A program made the translations under genes and the position numbers. From positions 1-64,000 of the forward strand of contig CALUOK010000009.1 of the NCBI GenBank assembly GCA_944322255.1: DNA of 64,000 bases, read 5' to 3'. Positions within the stretch are counted from its first letter, which is position 1, and every line of letters begins with the position of its first letter. Positions 54,519-63,256 of the stretch are shown here, piece after piece. The DNA comes from Candidatus Methanomethylophilaceae archaeon (GTDB lineage: Archaea > Thermoplasmatota > Thermoplasmata > Methanomassiliicoccales > Methanomethylophilaceae). A model generated the notes under the pieces. That model ran no database searches. It was not told where the DNA came from and was given only the letters and a program-made list of their open reading frames with translations.

Positions 54519-54534
54519 CCCGCCTTCGGGCGGG
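54519..54534 (+). terminator. UUCG-loop hairpin terminator after gatE
   Basis: CCCGCC-TTCG-GGCGGG is a perfect 6-base stem with the extra-stable UUCG tetraloop, followed by ATTTCCTTCCCATTCT. It begins 13 bases after the gatE stop. Confidence 0.75.
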
Positions 54535-54642
54535 GATTTCCTTCCCATTCTGGTAGAACGGTACGGCTTAAATCCAACCTCAATTTCCGAGAGACCGACG
54601 GCCAGGCTGATCGCGAGACCACGTCCGACCGGGGTGGTTGAG

Positions 54643-55848
54643 ATGAACGCGAGAAACGCCATCGGATTCGTAGGTGCGGCGGGGGCACTCATCGTGCTCT
54701 ACTTCGCATCCGGGTCCCCCATACCGTTGTATTCAGTGTATCAGGAACAGCTCGGGCTCTCCCACGGGGACCTCTCGATGGTGTCGATGTACTATCTCCT
54801 CGGGACGGTCATCCCGCTCATGTTCCTTCCCCGCATATCCGACCATCTGGGGAGGCGTCCCGCCACCGTGATGATCCTCCTCGTGTCGATATGCGGATGC
54901 ATCACGTTCGCGTACCTCTCCAACCCGGAGATGCTCATGATCGGAAGGCTGATCCAGGGCATCGCCAGCGGTCTGGGGTCCAGCACGATCGCGGCGTATG
55001 TGGTCGACCTGTCCGCCGACATGCCAAGGTGGATCGGTCCGATGATAACCAGCAGCGCCCCGACCCTTGGGCTGTCGACGGGATGCTTCGTCTCAGGAGG
55101 GATCATCAACTACACGTCCGTCTCCTCCACGTCGTACTTCGAGGCGGTGGCGGTCATCGTGGTTGTGTTCATCGTCCTGGTGCTCTTCGCCAGGGAGACG
55201 ATGCAGAGGAAGCCCGGGCTCATCAGATCGCTGAGGCCGAGGTTCATGCTGCCGCCGAACTCCCTGAGGCTCTTCGCCGCATCGTCCATGGCGTTCGTCG
55301 GTACATGGGCGCTGGGAGGTTTCGCCCAGTCCTTCAGCTCGACCCTGGTGGCCGAGCAGTTCGGCATCCACGACACGTTCATCGCGGCCGCGGTGTACAC
55401 GTCCCTCCTCCTGCCCAACGTCGTCGGCAGCTTCTTCGCCAAGAGGTTCGACGTCAGGGTCGCTCAGAGATGGGGGTTCGGACTCTTCGCACTGTGCGCG
55501 GTGATGATGCTGGTCTCGCTGACCGTATTCGACAGCCTCTCCATGTACGTCGTGTTCAGCATCGTCGCCGCCGTGTGCCAGGGCATAGCGTTCACAGGCA
55601 GCGTCACAGAGCTGCTAGGCAGGTCCAGCCAGGCCCAGAGGTCGGGCGTGTTCTCGCTCATCTACCTCACATCATACGGGGGTTCGGCCATACCCAACCT
55701 GGTGGTCGGTCTGATCCCGGGGGAGTACAGCCTCTACACGATCCTCACAGGATATGTGGTGCTCGTTGTCGCCATGTACATCGTGATGTTCGTGCTGTCC
55801 GCGAAGCCCTATCCGAAGGTCGAGGCAAGGGACGTCCCGATCCAATGA
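54643..55848 (+). CDS. MFS transporter
   Basis: A 401-residue inner-membrane protein with about 12 hydrophobic segments. The MFS loop between helices 2 and 3 reads PRISDHLGRRPATV (a D-x-x-G-R-R type motif), and a second such loop is at KRFDVRVAQRWG. Size and layout fit drug or small-solute exporters; the substrate is unknown. ATG 54643 follows GGTTGAG; GTG 54634 is possible. CGGCTTAAATCC (about 54564) may be its TATA element. Lies alone between gatE and the redox genes. Confidence 0.88.
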   Translation: MNARNAIGFVGAAGALIVLYFASGSPIPLYSVYQEQLGLSHGDLSMVSMYYLLGTVIPLMFLPRISDHLGRRPATVMILLVSICGCITFAYLSNPEMLMIGRLIQGIASGLGSSTIAAYVVDLSADMPRWIGPMITSSAPTLGLSTGCFVSGGIINYTSVSSTSYFEAVAVIVVVFIVLVLFARETMQRKPGLIRSLRPRFMLPPNSLRLFAASSMAFVGTWALGGFAQSFSSTLVAEQFGIHDTFIAAAVYTSLLLPNVVGSFFAKRFDVRVAQRWGFGLFALCAVMMLVSLTVFDSLSMYVVFSIVAAVCQGIAFTGSVTELLGRSSQAQRSGVFSLIYLTSYGGSAIPNLVVGLIPGEYSLYTILTGYVVLVVAMYIVMFVLSAKPYPKVEARDVPIQ

Positions 55849-55947
55849 TGTTCCGGGCACCTGCAAGTGTCGGCCGATGCACGGGCCGTCCATTCTGGAA
55901 AGGCGTCCCGGCCGCGCCATGAACCTCGGCGGCGACCGGGGGCCCGA

Positions 55948-56580
55948 TCACTCGGGCTTGATGAAGTTCGTCATCGTGGGCGTCTCGCGCTCCGGGAGCG
56001 GGACGCCTGCGGCCTTGCCGGCGTCGATGCATTTGATGAGCCAGGCCATGTTGCGGGCCAGGGTGCGCATCGTCTGCAGACCTTCCAGGTCCTGGCGGAC
56101 CTCGTCCGGGGTGTTCCCGTGGACCTGGTTCCAGTATTGGGAGGACACGATCGGCATGCTGGTGATGCTGAAGTACTTCAGAAGGCGGTCGTAGGATGAC
56201 GATGCACCGCCCCTGCGGCAGGAGACGATGGCTGTTCCGGGCTTGTTGATGAGTTTGGATTTGTCGGCGGAGTAGAACAGCCTGTCCATGAACGCGCATG
56301 ACTGTCCGGAGGGTCCGGCGTAGTACACCGGGGCGCCGATGACGATGCCATCGAACTCGTCCAGCCTGGTGGCAAGGGCGTTCACCTGATCGTCTATGAC
56401 ACACTTCCCTTTCTTCTTGCAGTAGCGGCAGGACTTGCATCCGGGGACGTCTCCCTTGCCGATCCAGTAGATCTCGCTTTCGACACCCTCCTTCTCGAAG
56501 GTGGAGGCCATCTCAGACAGGGCGGTGTATGTGCACCCGTGCTCGTTGGGACTGCCGTTGATCAGAAGCACTTTGCTCAT
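55948..56580 (-). CDS. Flavodoxin-fold iron-sulfur flavoprotein, copy A
   Basis: A 210-residue NAD(P)H-dependent FMN reductase-like protein. It has the FMN phosphate loop LINGSPNEHGCT, the compact cysteine motif C-x2-C-x2-C-x5-C (CKSCRYCKKKGKC) seen in the 4Fe-4S flavoprotein Isf of methanogens, and the flavin-binding GAPVYYAGPSGQ. The start ATG 56580 is the natural one. It is closely similar to copy B next door (long shared runs such as YWNQVHG and DLEGLQTMRTLARN), a tandem duplication. Likely electron carrier or oxidative-stress reductase; partner unknown. Confidence 0.85.
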   Translation of the reverse strand: MSKVLLINGSPNEHGCTYTALSEMASTFEKEGVESEIYWIGKGDVPGCKSCRYCKKKGKCVIDDQVNALATRLDEFDGIVIGAPVYYAGPSGQSCAFMDRLFYSADKSKLINKPGTAIVSCRRGGASSSYDRLLKYFSITSMPIVSSQYWNQVHGNTPDEVRQDLEGLQTMRTLARNMAWLIKCIDAGKAAGVPLPERETPTMTNFIKPE

Positions 56581-56673
56581 CTCAATCACTCCTGGACGCG
56601 GTCGGACTTCGACCGGCGTCGATATCAACGTGAAGAGGGGAATGGGTTATGAAGCCATCGCCTCTGCACGCTC

Positions 56674-57303
56674 TCATTCCGAGGGCATTATGAAATGGGT
56701 CCACAGGTGTGGCTCGTACACGGGCCTGTCGATGCCTTTGTCCCTTCCAGCTTCGATGCACTTCAGGAGCCAGGCAATGTTGCGGGCCAGGGTGCGCATC
56801 GTCTGCAGACCCTCCAGGTCCCTGCGAACGTCATCCGGGGTGAAGCCGTGGACCTGGTTCCAGTACTGGGACGGTACCACCGGCATGTTGCAGACGGTGA
56901 AGTACTTGTTAAGGCGGTCGAAGGCGGCCGAGGCCCCTCCTCTTCTGCACGAGACGACAGCCGCACCCAGCTTCCCGGCCATGCGGTCGGCGTTACTGTA
57001 GAAGAGCCTGTCGGCGAACGCACATACCTGTCCGGAGGGTCCGGCGTAGTACACCGGGGATCCCAGAACGATGGCGTCGAACTCGTCGAGTCTGTCGGCG
57101 ACGGCGTTCACATCGTCCTTGATCGAGCACCGGCCTTTCTTGGCGCAGTATCCGCAGTCTCTGCATCCGGGTGCATCGCTCCTTACATGGAAGATCTCAC
57201 ACTCAACGCCCTCATTGGCGAGGGTGTCGGCGATCTCCTTCAGCGCGGTGTACGTGCAGCCTTTCTCCTTGGGACTGCCGTTGATCAGGAGTACCTTGTG
57301 CAC
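56674..57303 (-). CDS. Flavodoxin-fold iron-sulfur flavoprotein, copy B
   Basis: A 209-residue paralogue of the neighbouring copy A: same FMN loop (LINGSPKEKGCT), same cysteine motif (CRDCGYCAKKGRC) and same YYAGPSGQVCAF and SCRRGGASAAFDRL blocks. The start is GTG 57303, since no ATG is in frame nearby. Probably one operon with the two genes upstream (57313-58246). Confidence 0.85.
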   Translation of the reverse strand: MHKVLLINGSPKEKGCTYTALKEIADTLANEGVECEIFHVRSDAPGCRDCGYCAKKGRCSIKDDVNAVADRLDEFDAIVLGSPVYYAGPSGQVCAFADRLFYSNADRMAGKLGAAVVSCRRGGASAAFDRLNKYFTVCNMPVVPSQYWNQVHGFTPDDVRRDLEGLQTMRTLARNIAWLLKCIEAGRDKGIDRPVYEPHLWTHFIMPSE

Positions 57304-57312
57304 CCCATCACC

Positions 57313-57858
57313 TCAGATGGAAGCTCCGAGGTTCCTCGCCTCGTCCAGGTCCCCGTGTCCCTCGATGTCCCCGACTTTAAGGACCCCACCGCAGAGCACC
57401 TTCCCGCGGTCGGTCCAGCCCATATGTCCCATGAGCTTGTCGTAGTAGTTCTCCACCTCTGCGAAGTCGTCACCTTCCGCTGCCATAAGCAGAACACACT
57501 CCTTCCTAGGGTTGGCGTAGTCGGGGTCGCACTCCGCCACGGCGAACAGCCTGTCGAACGCCGTCCTGAGCTGGCCGCTCAGGTTCCAGTAGTAGAGCGG
57601 TGAAGCCAGAACGACCACGTCGGCCTCCTTGTATGCAGGGTAGATCTCATCCATCCCGTCCCTCTGCACACATGGATGCTCGGGGTCCTTCCCTCCGCCG
57701 AAGCATCCGCGGCATCCGTGGATGTCCATTCCCTGGAGGAAGAACACCTGCACAGTGTTGCCGGTCGATTCGGCGCCTTCCGTGAAGGCCTCTATCAGGC
57801 AGGAGGTGTTCCCGTTCCTTCTGGGGCTTCCGTTGAGGACCACTATCCTCTTCGCCAT
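57313..57858 (-). CDS. NAD(P)H-dependent flavodoxin-fold oxidoreductase
   Basis: A 181-residue protein with the FMN loop VLNGSPRRNGNTS, HGCRGCFGGGKDPEHPC (only three cysteines, spaced differently from copies A and B, so probably no 4Fe-4S site) and the flavin contact ASPLYYWNLSGQLRTAFDRL. A redox enzyme of the broad flavodoxin-like NADPH reductase group. It overlaps nothing but sits 1 base from the NTF2-like gene upstream and 9 bases from copy B downstream. Confidence 0.85.
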   Translation of the reverse strand: MAKRIVVLNGSPRRNGNTSCLIEAFTEGAESTGNTVQVFFLQGMDIHGCRGCFGGGKDPEHPCVQRDGMDEIYPAYKEADVVVLASPLYYWNLSGQLRTAFDRLFAVAECDPDYANPRKECVLLMAAEGDDFAEVENYYDKLMGHMGWTDRGKVLCGGVLKVGDIEGHGDLDEARNLGASI

Positions 57859-57859
57859 C

Positions 57860-58246
57860 TCAGTCCCTCCTTATGGTGTCGGAGTTCTGGTTGTAGACCT
57901 TGGCCACTGCTTTCCACTCGCCATCCATCTTGATAAGCAGCAGGAAGTCGCTGAAGTCGATGCGCCCTCCCCAGTTGTCCTCCAGTACACGGACGATCGC
58001 CACGGTCTCCTCGATGCAGAGGACGTCGATCCTAGCTCTGTAGCCGGGGTCCGCCCCCACGGTGTCGATGTTGTCGTACAGGTTCTGGATGGGTCCGTGT
58101 TCCAGCTTCCCGTCAAGGTAGCCGAACATGACCGCCTCGTCGTAGAACAGTTCCTTGGCCGGTGTGCTGTCGCCTGAACCGACGCTGTCCACGAACTTCT
58201 GTGCCGCCCTTTCTACTGCTTCATACTCGCTCATATCAGATCTCAT
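57860..58246 (-). CDS. NTF2-like (SnoaL/DUF4440-type) protein
   Basis: A 128-residue cone-shaped alpha+beta protein of the NTF2-like superfamily. Seen: AAQKFVDSVGSGDSTPAKELFYDEAVMFGYLDG at the N-terminal helices and strand, then VAIVRVLEDNWGG and DFLLLIKMDGEWKAVAKVY. Such proteins are small-molecule isomerases, binding proteins or accessory factors. ATG 58246 is chosen because AGGAG lies 8 bases ahead; a second ATG is at 58234. GCTTATATTC (about 58296-58305, minus) may be its TATA box. First gene of a four-gene redox operon. Confidence 0.78.
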   Translation of the reverse strand: MRSDMSEYEAVERAAQKFVDSVGSGDSTPAKELFYDEAVMFGYLDGKLEHGPIQNLYDNIDTVGADPGYRARIDVLCIEETVAIVRVLEDNWGGRIDFSDFLLLIKMDGEWKAVAKVYNQNSDTIRRD

Positions 58247-58382
58247 TGCCGATTCTCCTGCGACATGGTCGCTTGAGTACCATCATGCTTGGAGTGAATA
58301 TAAGCCGGACACTTTCGCCCGTTTCAGGTACTTTCCAGCACTCCAGATACTTACCCGGAGTGAAGTTTCGGGTCCGAGGGGG

Positions 58383-58401
58383 CACTTCACAAAATGAAGT
58401 G
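58383..58401. promoter_or_regulatory. Inverted repeat, candidate HxlR operator
   Basis: CACTTCA (58383-58389) and TGAAGTG (58395-58401) are perfect inverted arms around CAAAA. The site lies in the 200-base gap between the NTF2-like/flavoprotein operon and the HxlR gene, 47 bases before the HxlR start. A related half-site (AGTGAAGT) occurs at about 58359-58366. Binding inferred. Confidence 0.6.
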
Positions 58402-58447
58402 TGGGGGGTTTTTGAACCTGCATGGTATAACGGCAGGCGGTGAGACG

Positions 58448-58783
58448 ATGGTCCAATGCAGCATAGTGGAGGCAGACATAGACGAGACCGGGTTCAGCTA
58501 CACCCTGTCCCTCATCAACGGGAAGTACAAGATGTTCATCCTCTACGCTCTGATGGAGTTCGGGACGGTGCGCTTCAATGAGATGAAAGGATATATCAAG
58601 GGCATATCGTTCAAGACGCTCAGCGCCAACCTGAAGGAACTGGAGGCGGATGGGCTGGTCCACAGGGAGGAGTATCCGCAGGTTCCTCCAAAGGTGGAGT
58701 ACTCCCTCACCGAGACTGGCAAATCCCTGATACCGATACTGGACTCCATGTGCGAATGGGGCGATGTGCATCGCAGGGCATGA
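58448..58783 (+). CDS. HxlR family winged-helix regulator
   Basis: A 111-residue regulator. HxlR features: LSLINGKYKMFILYALMEFGTVRFNEMK, then the recognition region ISFKTLSANLKELEADGLVHREEY and the wing PPKVEYSLTETGKSL. The N-terminal Cys4 is a possible redox sensor, as in some HxlR proteins that respond to aldehydes or disulfides. It diverges from the flavoprotein operon and the intervening gap holds a perfect inverted repeat, so it probably controls that operon and itself. ATG 58448 gives the natural N-terminus. Confidence 0.9.
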   Translation: MVQCSIVEADIDETGFSYTLSLINGKYKMFILYALMEFGTVRFNEMKGYIKGISFKTLSANLKELEADGLVHREEYPQVPPKVEYSLTETGKSLIPILDSMCEWGDVHRRA

Positions 58784-58934
58784 CATCGGCAGCCGTCCTG
58801 ATGGAATCCGGGTGTCCATGACTTCGAAGGGTGTATCGGATTCGGAGTGTCGATCGTCTTTCCCCAGCTTTAACAAAGTGCCTCTCCGTCTGATCTTTAA
58901 ATACAGCGTCCAGGATTGATTTCCGGGCATAACC

Positions 58935-59468
58935 ATGCAGATAACAGTCATCGAGGGGAGCCCCCATATCAAAGGGGCGTCGAGCGCAATCGCGCAGAGG
59001 TTCGTGGACGGTGCCACGGAGGCAGGCCACTCCGTGGATGTCGTGGAGGTCGTACGTCTCAAGGTAGGGGCGTGCAGGGCGTGCAACGCGTGCGGGACCT
59101 CAGGCCCATGCATACAGCAGGACGATATGTCCGGCATCCGCTCCAAGATCATGTCGTCCGACATGGTCGTCTTCGTGACCCCCGTGTACTTCTGCGGATT
59201 CTCGGCGCAGCTCAAGACTGTCATAGACAGGTTCTACAGCTTCAGCTCCAACCTCCGCACACGTGGCACCAAGGCGGTCCTGATCGCATCATCCGCCGAC
59301 AAGGAGGACTGGACGATGGACGCCGTCAGGATACAGTACGACTCGCTGTGCCGCTATCTCAATCTCCAGGACTGCGGGAGGATCCTCGCGACCGGATGCG
59401 GCGGAGCCGATGCCGCATCGGCCGTCAGGTTCAAGGACGAGGCATATCAGCTCGGGAAATCGCTCTGA
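58935..59468 (+). CDS. Flavodoxin-fold iron-sulfur flavoprotein
   Basis: A 177-residue protein with FMN loop VIEGSPHIKGASS, the Isf-type cysteine motif C-x2-C-x2-C-x5-C (CRACNACGTSGPC) and the flavin contact VTPVYFCGFSAQLKTVIDRF. A fourth flavodoxin-type gene in this 4-kb stretch, more distant from copies A and B. TTTAAATA (58896-58903) lies 31-39 bases before the ATG. Its end overlaps the convergent methyltransferase gene by 22 bases. Confidence 0.85.
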   Translation: MQITVIEGSPHIKGASSAIAQRFVDGATEAGHSVDVVEVVRLKVGACRACNACGTSGPCIQQDDMSGIRSKIMSSDMVVFVTPVYFCGFSAQLKTVIDRFYSFSSNLRTRGTKAVLIASSADKEDWTMDAVRIQYDSLCRYLNLQDCGRILATGCGGADAASAVRFKDEAYQLGKSL

Positions 59469-60040
59469 CCTCGGAATCCCCTTATCTCCAGGACGGAGAG
59501 CCTCTCGAAGAACAGCTTGAGCTCCCCCAGGGTCCTGACGTCGTAGGGAGCGAGGGCCTCGTGGAGCGCATGGGGCTCGATGAGGGATGACACCACCACG
59601 ACCACCCTCCCGTCGTGGTCCAGATGTCCGGGTGCACCCTCGAGCAGTCTCGGCAGGGGCCCCAGGCCATCCGGTCCTCCGGACCATGCCTTGGCCAGTA
59701 GGCCCTCCTCGTCCACCGGCAGGTATGGGAGATTGAAAACAATGGTGTCGAAGGTCCCGGTCACGCACCCGTAGACATCGCTCTCAATGACAGGGATCGA
59801 TGCGCCGTTCGCCTCCGCGTTCCTGCGTGCAAGGTCGACAGCCTTGGGGTTGATATCCACGGCGGTCACCTCGCATCCGTTCAGGGCGCAATGGATGGAG
59901 ACCACTCCCGAGCCGCATCCGACTTCCAGGACCCTCTCCCCGGGGTGCACGTCGAGTGATTCGATCAGCAGGATGCTGTCGTCAGAGGGCGGATACACGT
60001 CCGGATCCTCGGCGATCTTTATCGACGGGTCGTATTCCAT
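59447..60040 (-). CDS. HemK2/Mtq2-like N5-glutamine methyltransferase
   Basis: A 197-residue SAM-dependent methyltransferase. It starts YPPSDDSILLIESL, typical of archaeal and eukaryotic HemK2, which methylates the GGQ glutamine of release factor aRF1. Motif I is VLEVGCGSGVVSIH, motif II VTAVDINPKAVDLA. The catalytic NPPY block reads NLPYLP, so the second residue differs. The C-terminus is shorter than in PrmC. It is 4 bases from the DoxX gene. Confidence 0.85.
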   Translation of the reverse strand: MEYDPSIKIAEDPDVYPPSDDSILLIESLDVHPGERVLEVGCGSGVVSIHCALNGCEVTAVDINPKAVDLARRNAEANGASIPVIESDVYGCVTGTFDTIVFNLPYLPVDEEGLLAKAWSGGPDGLGPLPRLLEGAPGHLDHDGRVVVVVSSLIEPHALHEALAPYDVRTLGELKLFFERLSVLEIRGFRGQSDFPS

Positions 60041-60044
60041 AAGG

Positions 60045-60554
60045 TCACCTCAGTATCGGGAATCTCTTCACTATGGACAGCTCCGACCATCTCCCATCCA
60101 AGCCGAGGACGCCGTAGCCTCCCAGGTAGTAGATGACGATGGATGCCAGGATGTACACGATATGGTAGTCCACGAGAGGATTGTCGTCAGGCGGCATCTC
60201 CAGGGAGAACATCAGCGCCATCATCACGCACATCCCGACCGTCGAGAGTCTGGATGCCACGCCCAGGATCATCGCTGCACCCACCAGGAGCAGACCCGCC
60301 ATGAGTAGGAGGTCCAGTGCGGGGTTCCCTGCAAGCGAGGAGTAGAATCCTTCGAGCGGACCGCTCACGAGGTTCGACAGATAGTATTCTGTCGGGGATC
60401 CACCGTTGATCATGGCCGCTTCAGGGGTCGTCGGCATGCCGAGGCCCAGGAGCTTGTCGAGGAACGCCCAGATGAGCATGAAGCCCAGTACGATGCGCAG
60501 GATCCCGAGGACGAGCTCGCCCCTCCCCCTGTCGGATTCCAGGTCCAAAACCAT
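60045..60554 (-). CDS. DoxX-like membrane protein
   Basis: A 169-residue protein with four hydrophobic segments at about 17-35 (LGILRIVLGFMLIWAFLDKL), 78-98 (LDLLLMAGLLLVGAAMILGV), 104-118 and 130-148. The first carries the DoxX-type R-x-x-x-G and F-x-D-K pattern. DoxX proteins relate to a thiosulfate:quinone oxidoreductase subunit but most are of unknown role. Co-directional with and 4 bases upstream of the HemK2-like gene. Confidence 0.8.
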   Translation of the reverse strand: MVLDLESDRGRGELVLGILRIVLGFMLIWAFLDKLLGLGMPTTPEAAMINGGSPTEYYLSNLVSGPLEGFYSSLAGNPALDLLLMAGLLLVGAAMILGVASRLSTVGMCVMMALMFSLEMPPDDNPLVDYHIVYILASIVIYYLGGYGVLGLDGRWSELSIVKRFPILR

Positions 60555-60611
60555 GCGCCGTAATGCCGGTATCAGCTTTAACGTATTTTGTCTGCATTCC
60601 GGCGGGCTGCA

Positions 60612-61973
60612 TCAGGAGGCCGAGGGATCCCTGCCGGCCCTGTAATGCCTGAATCCCTCCCTGGCCAGCCACATCATCAGTGCGCCGCCTATGACCTCCG
60701 CCACGAAGAGGCTCCAGTATATCGCGTCCAACGACACCGAGCTGGCGAAGAACAGCATGACGACTATCAGAATGTTCCTGGCGAATGATGACAGCATCGA
60801 GATCTGCGCCAGGCGGAGCGACTGCAGGATGGATGAGCCGATGTCGATCAACCCTATGAACGGTATCAGGAGGGCGTAGATCCTCAGGACATGTGCGAAT
60901 TCGGGTCTGAACTCGATCATGCTCTCCGAGTATGTGAACGGGATTATCACCCAGTCCGCGAATATGAAGAGGACGGCGGCGATGGTGATCATCACGATCA
61001 TCGTCAGGGTCAGCGAGTACCTGTAACCGGCCTCGGCCTTGGCGAAGTCCCTTCTCCCCAGTGCTGCCGAGCATACAGGGATGAGGGCTGATCCCACCGC
61101 CTGGGACACGACCTCGCTGATGGAGACGAATCTCCAGGGTATGTTGTAGAACATGGCGGCGGATGTGCCCCCACAGGCGATGACGAAGATCCTCTGGACC
61201 ATGGACATCACGCTGATGAGCATGGATTCCGTGCCCCTCGGGATCCCGACGTACAGGATCTCCTTCATGTCTGCCCAGTTCGGCCTCATGTCGGCGAGGG
61301 ACATCGTCAGATAGAGCCTTCCGCGATGGTACCACCACAGTCCGAGGGCGGCTGAGGACGCGGATGCGATCGCAGTCGCCCATCCGGCTCCCGCCAGGCC
61401 GAGGTCCAGACCGTAGATCAGAATAGGGTCCAGGATCATGTTGACCGCCGCTGCGACCAGCAGCACGACCATCGACCTCTTGGCGGCGCCCTCGGACCTG
61501 ATGACCCCGGAGACGGTCCCGTCCAGGATGACGACGGTGCCCGCCAGGATCTGCGGGAGGATGTATTCGCGGCACTCCTCGGCGATGTCCTGGGCACCCA
61601 TCATCGAGAGGGCGGGGTCAACGGCGAGGAGCAGGACGGGGGTGCTGATGACGCCTATGATCACAGACAGCACCACGGTCTGGGATGCCAGCCTGTCCGC
61701 GTTGTGCTTCTCGCCCCTCCCCAGGTACCTGGCTATGGCCGTCGCGGCGCCGATCCCCAGTCCTGTGCCGAGCCCCGAGACGATCCAGTAGAACGGGGAG
61801 ATCGTGGACACGGCGGAGCTCGCGTCGGCACCCAGTCCGGAGCACCAGGATGTGTCGGCGAACAGGTTGATCTGGACCACAAGATATGAGATGATCAGGG
61901 GGAGCAGCATGGAGCGTATCGCGCCCTTCGGGTCGCCAAGCATCCTCTCCAGGTCTTTGCTCTCTCCCGCCAT
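60612..61973 (-). CDS. MATE family efflux transporter
   Basis: A 453-residue membrane protein with about 12 hydrophobic helices in two halves. Typical MATE features: the N-terminal MLLPLIISYLVVQINLFADTSW, AIARYLGRGEKHNADRLASQ (half 1) and SAALGRRDFAKAEAGYRYSL (half 2). Exports cationic drugs or metabolites against Na+ or H+. It has its own promoter region; TATATA-like sequence at about 62013-62018 lies upstream on the minus strand. Confidence 0.9.
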   Translation of the reverse strand: MAGESKDLERMLGDPKGAIRSMLLPLIISYLVVQINLFADTSWCSGLGADASSAVSTISPFYWIVSGLGTGLGIGAATAIARYLGRGEKHNADRLASQTVVLSVIIGVISTPVLLLAVDPALSMMGAQDIAEECREYILPQILAGTVVILDGTVSGVIRSEGAAKRSMVVLLVAAAVNMILDPILIYGLDLGLAGAGWATAIASASSAALGLWWYHRGRLYLTMSLADMRPNWADMKEILYVGIPRGTESMLISVMSMVQRIFVIACGGTSAAMFYNIPWRFVSISEVVSQAVGSALIPVCSAALGRRDFAKAEAGYRYSLTLTMIVMITIAAVLFIFADWVIIPFTYSESMIEFRPEFAHVLRIYALLIPFIGLIDIGSSILQSLRLAQISMLSSFARNILIVVMLFFASSVSLDAIYWSLFVAEVIGGALMMWLAREGFRHYRAGRDPSAS

Positions 61974-62063
61974 CGTCGGTCGAGCACAATGGGAAGTATT
62001 TACGGTGTCGGTCGTATATAGAGCTGGATTAAGGTCTAATACTGCCTTCGCATAGGAATCAGA

Positions 62064-62642
62064 ATGGCAGAGAAGGACATATTCGAGCGCGACAGGTCAG
62101 GGGAGATCGTGGACATGAACGACCCTGAGTTCTACAGGATCTACGATGTCATCCACGATACCATGGCGAAGCTGCAGAGGATGAACTCGTCGGTCATGAG
62201 CGCTGAGGAGGTCAGACAGGGGTTCGCCGATGTGACCGGGACCGAGGTCGACGACACGCTCACGCTGTTCCCGCCGTTCTATATGGATTTCGGGAAGAAC
62301 CTGAGGGTCGGGAAGAACGTGCTCATACAGCAGTGTTGCACGTTCTTCGACCGTTGCGACATCACGATCGGCGACAACACGTTCATCGCCCCGAAGGTGA
62401 ACCTGATAACGATCAACCATCCGGCCGACCCGACGAAGAGGAACTGCACATACGGCGCCCCGATCACCATCGGTAGGAACGTATGGATCGGGATCGCGTC
62501 CACTGTGCTCCCGGGTGTGACCATAGGCGACAACTCCATCGTGGGTGCCAACTCCGTGGTCACCCATGACGTGCCTCCGAACACCATCGTGGCAGGGTCT
62601 CCCGCCAGGAAGATCGGCGACGTCCCGGTCCCGGAGGAGTGA
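62064..62642 (+). CDS. Sugar O-acetyltransferase (maltose acetyltransferase-like)
   Basis: A 192-residue acetyltransferase. A short helical N-terminal segment (FYRIYDVIHDTMAKLQRMN) precedes left-handed beta-helix hexapeptides: IGDNTFIAPKVNLITINHPADP with the catalytic His, IGRNVWIGIASTVLPGVTIGDNSIVGANSVVTHDVPPNTIVAGSPARKIG. It transfers acetyl from CoA to a sugar or related hydroxyl; the acceptor is unknown. Length is normal for the family. Confidence 0.92.
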   Translation: MAEKDIFERDRSGEIVDMNDPEFYRIYDVIHDTMAKLQRMNSSVMSAEEVRQGFADVTGTEVDDTLTLFPPFYMDFGKNLRVGKNVLIQQCCTFFDRCDITIGDNTFIAPKVNLITINHPADPTKRNCTYGAPITIGRNVWIGIASTVLPGVTIGDNSIVGANSVVTHDVPPNTIVAGSPARKIGDVPVPEE

Positions 62643-62673
62643 GATTATTAATTGCGGCGGGGATGACATCGGC

Positions 62674-63252
62674 ATGATCCAGCTGGACATCCTCGCCGTG
62701 GGCAATCTAGAGCGTGACGAAGAGGGCAAGATCCTAGAGGCCAACTCCACCTCCGTGCTCATCCGCACACCCGACCGTCTGATCGTCGTGGATCCGAGCA
62801 CGAAGTACATGAAGCCGATGGTGAAGACATCTTTCAAGCAGATCGGCGTGTTCCCCAAGGATGTGGACACGGTCATCCTCACGCACTCGCACAGGGACCA
62901 TGTGGAGAACCTCGGTTTCTACAAGAACGCGAAGGTGTACATCCACTCCGGCGCATCCGAGGAGATCCCCGGTGCCACGGTCATCGACGAGGAAGAGTTC
63001 AGGATATGTGAGGGGGTCACAATGGTCCACACGCCCGGGCACTGCCCTGAGGAGTGCAGCGTGTTCGTGGAGGCCGACAGGCGCTACGTGATCGCAGGGG
63101 ATACGATCCCCCTGGAGGACAACTTCCGCAAGAACGTCCCTCCGGCGCTGAACTCGGACCCGGATCTGGCCTTGGAAAGTATTAAAAGGGTCAGGAAGTA
63201 CGCGGACGTGGTCATCCCGGGGCATGGCTTCCCGTTCATGGCCGAATGGTGA
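62674..63252 (+). CDS. Metallo-beta-lactamase fold hydrolase
   Basis: A 192-residue compact MBL protein. Metal motif LTHSHRDHVENL (about 67-78; HxHxDH), further ligands HTPGHCPEE, AGDTIP and the final PGHG. The N-terminal strand LIVVDPST is typical. The size matches small hydrolases of the MBLAC1/glyoxalase II type; substrate unknown. ATG 62674 is the natural start; the upstream frame runs over the acetyltransferase end. 4 bases ahead of the zinc-finger gene. Confidence 0.88.
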   Translation: MIQLDILAVGNLERDEEGKILEANSTSVLIRTPDRLIVVDPSTKYMKPMVKTSFKQIGVFPKDVDTVILTHSHRDHVENLGFYKNAKVYIHSGASEEIPGATVIDEEEFRICEGVTMVHTPGHCPEECSVFVEADRRYVIAGDTIPLEDNFRKNVPPALNSDPDLALESIKRVRKYADVVIPGHGFPFMAEW

Positions 63253-63256
63253 TAAC

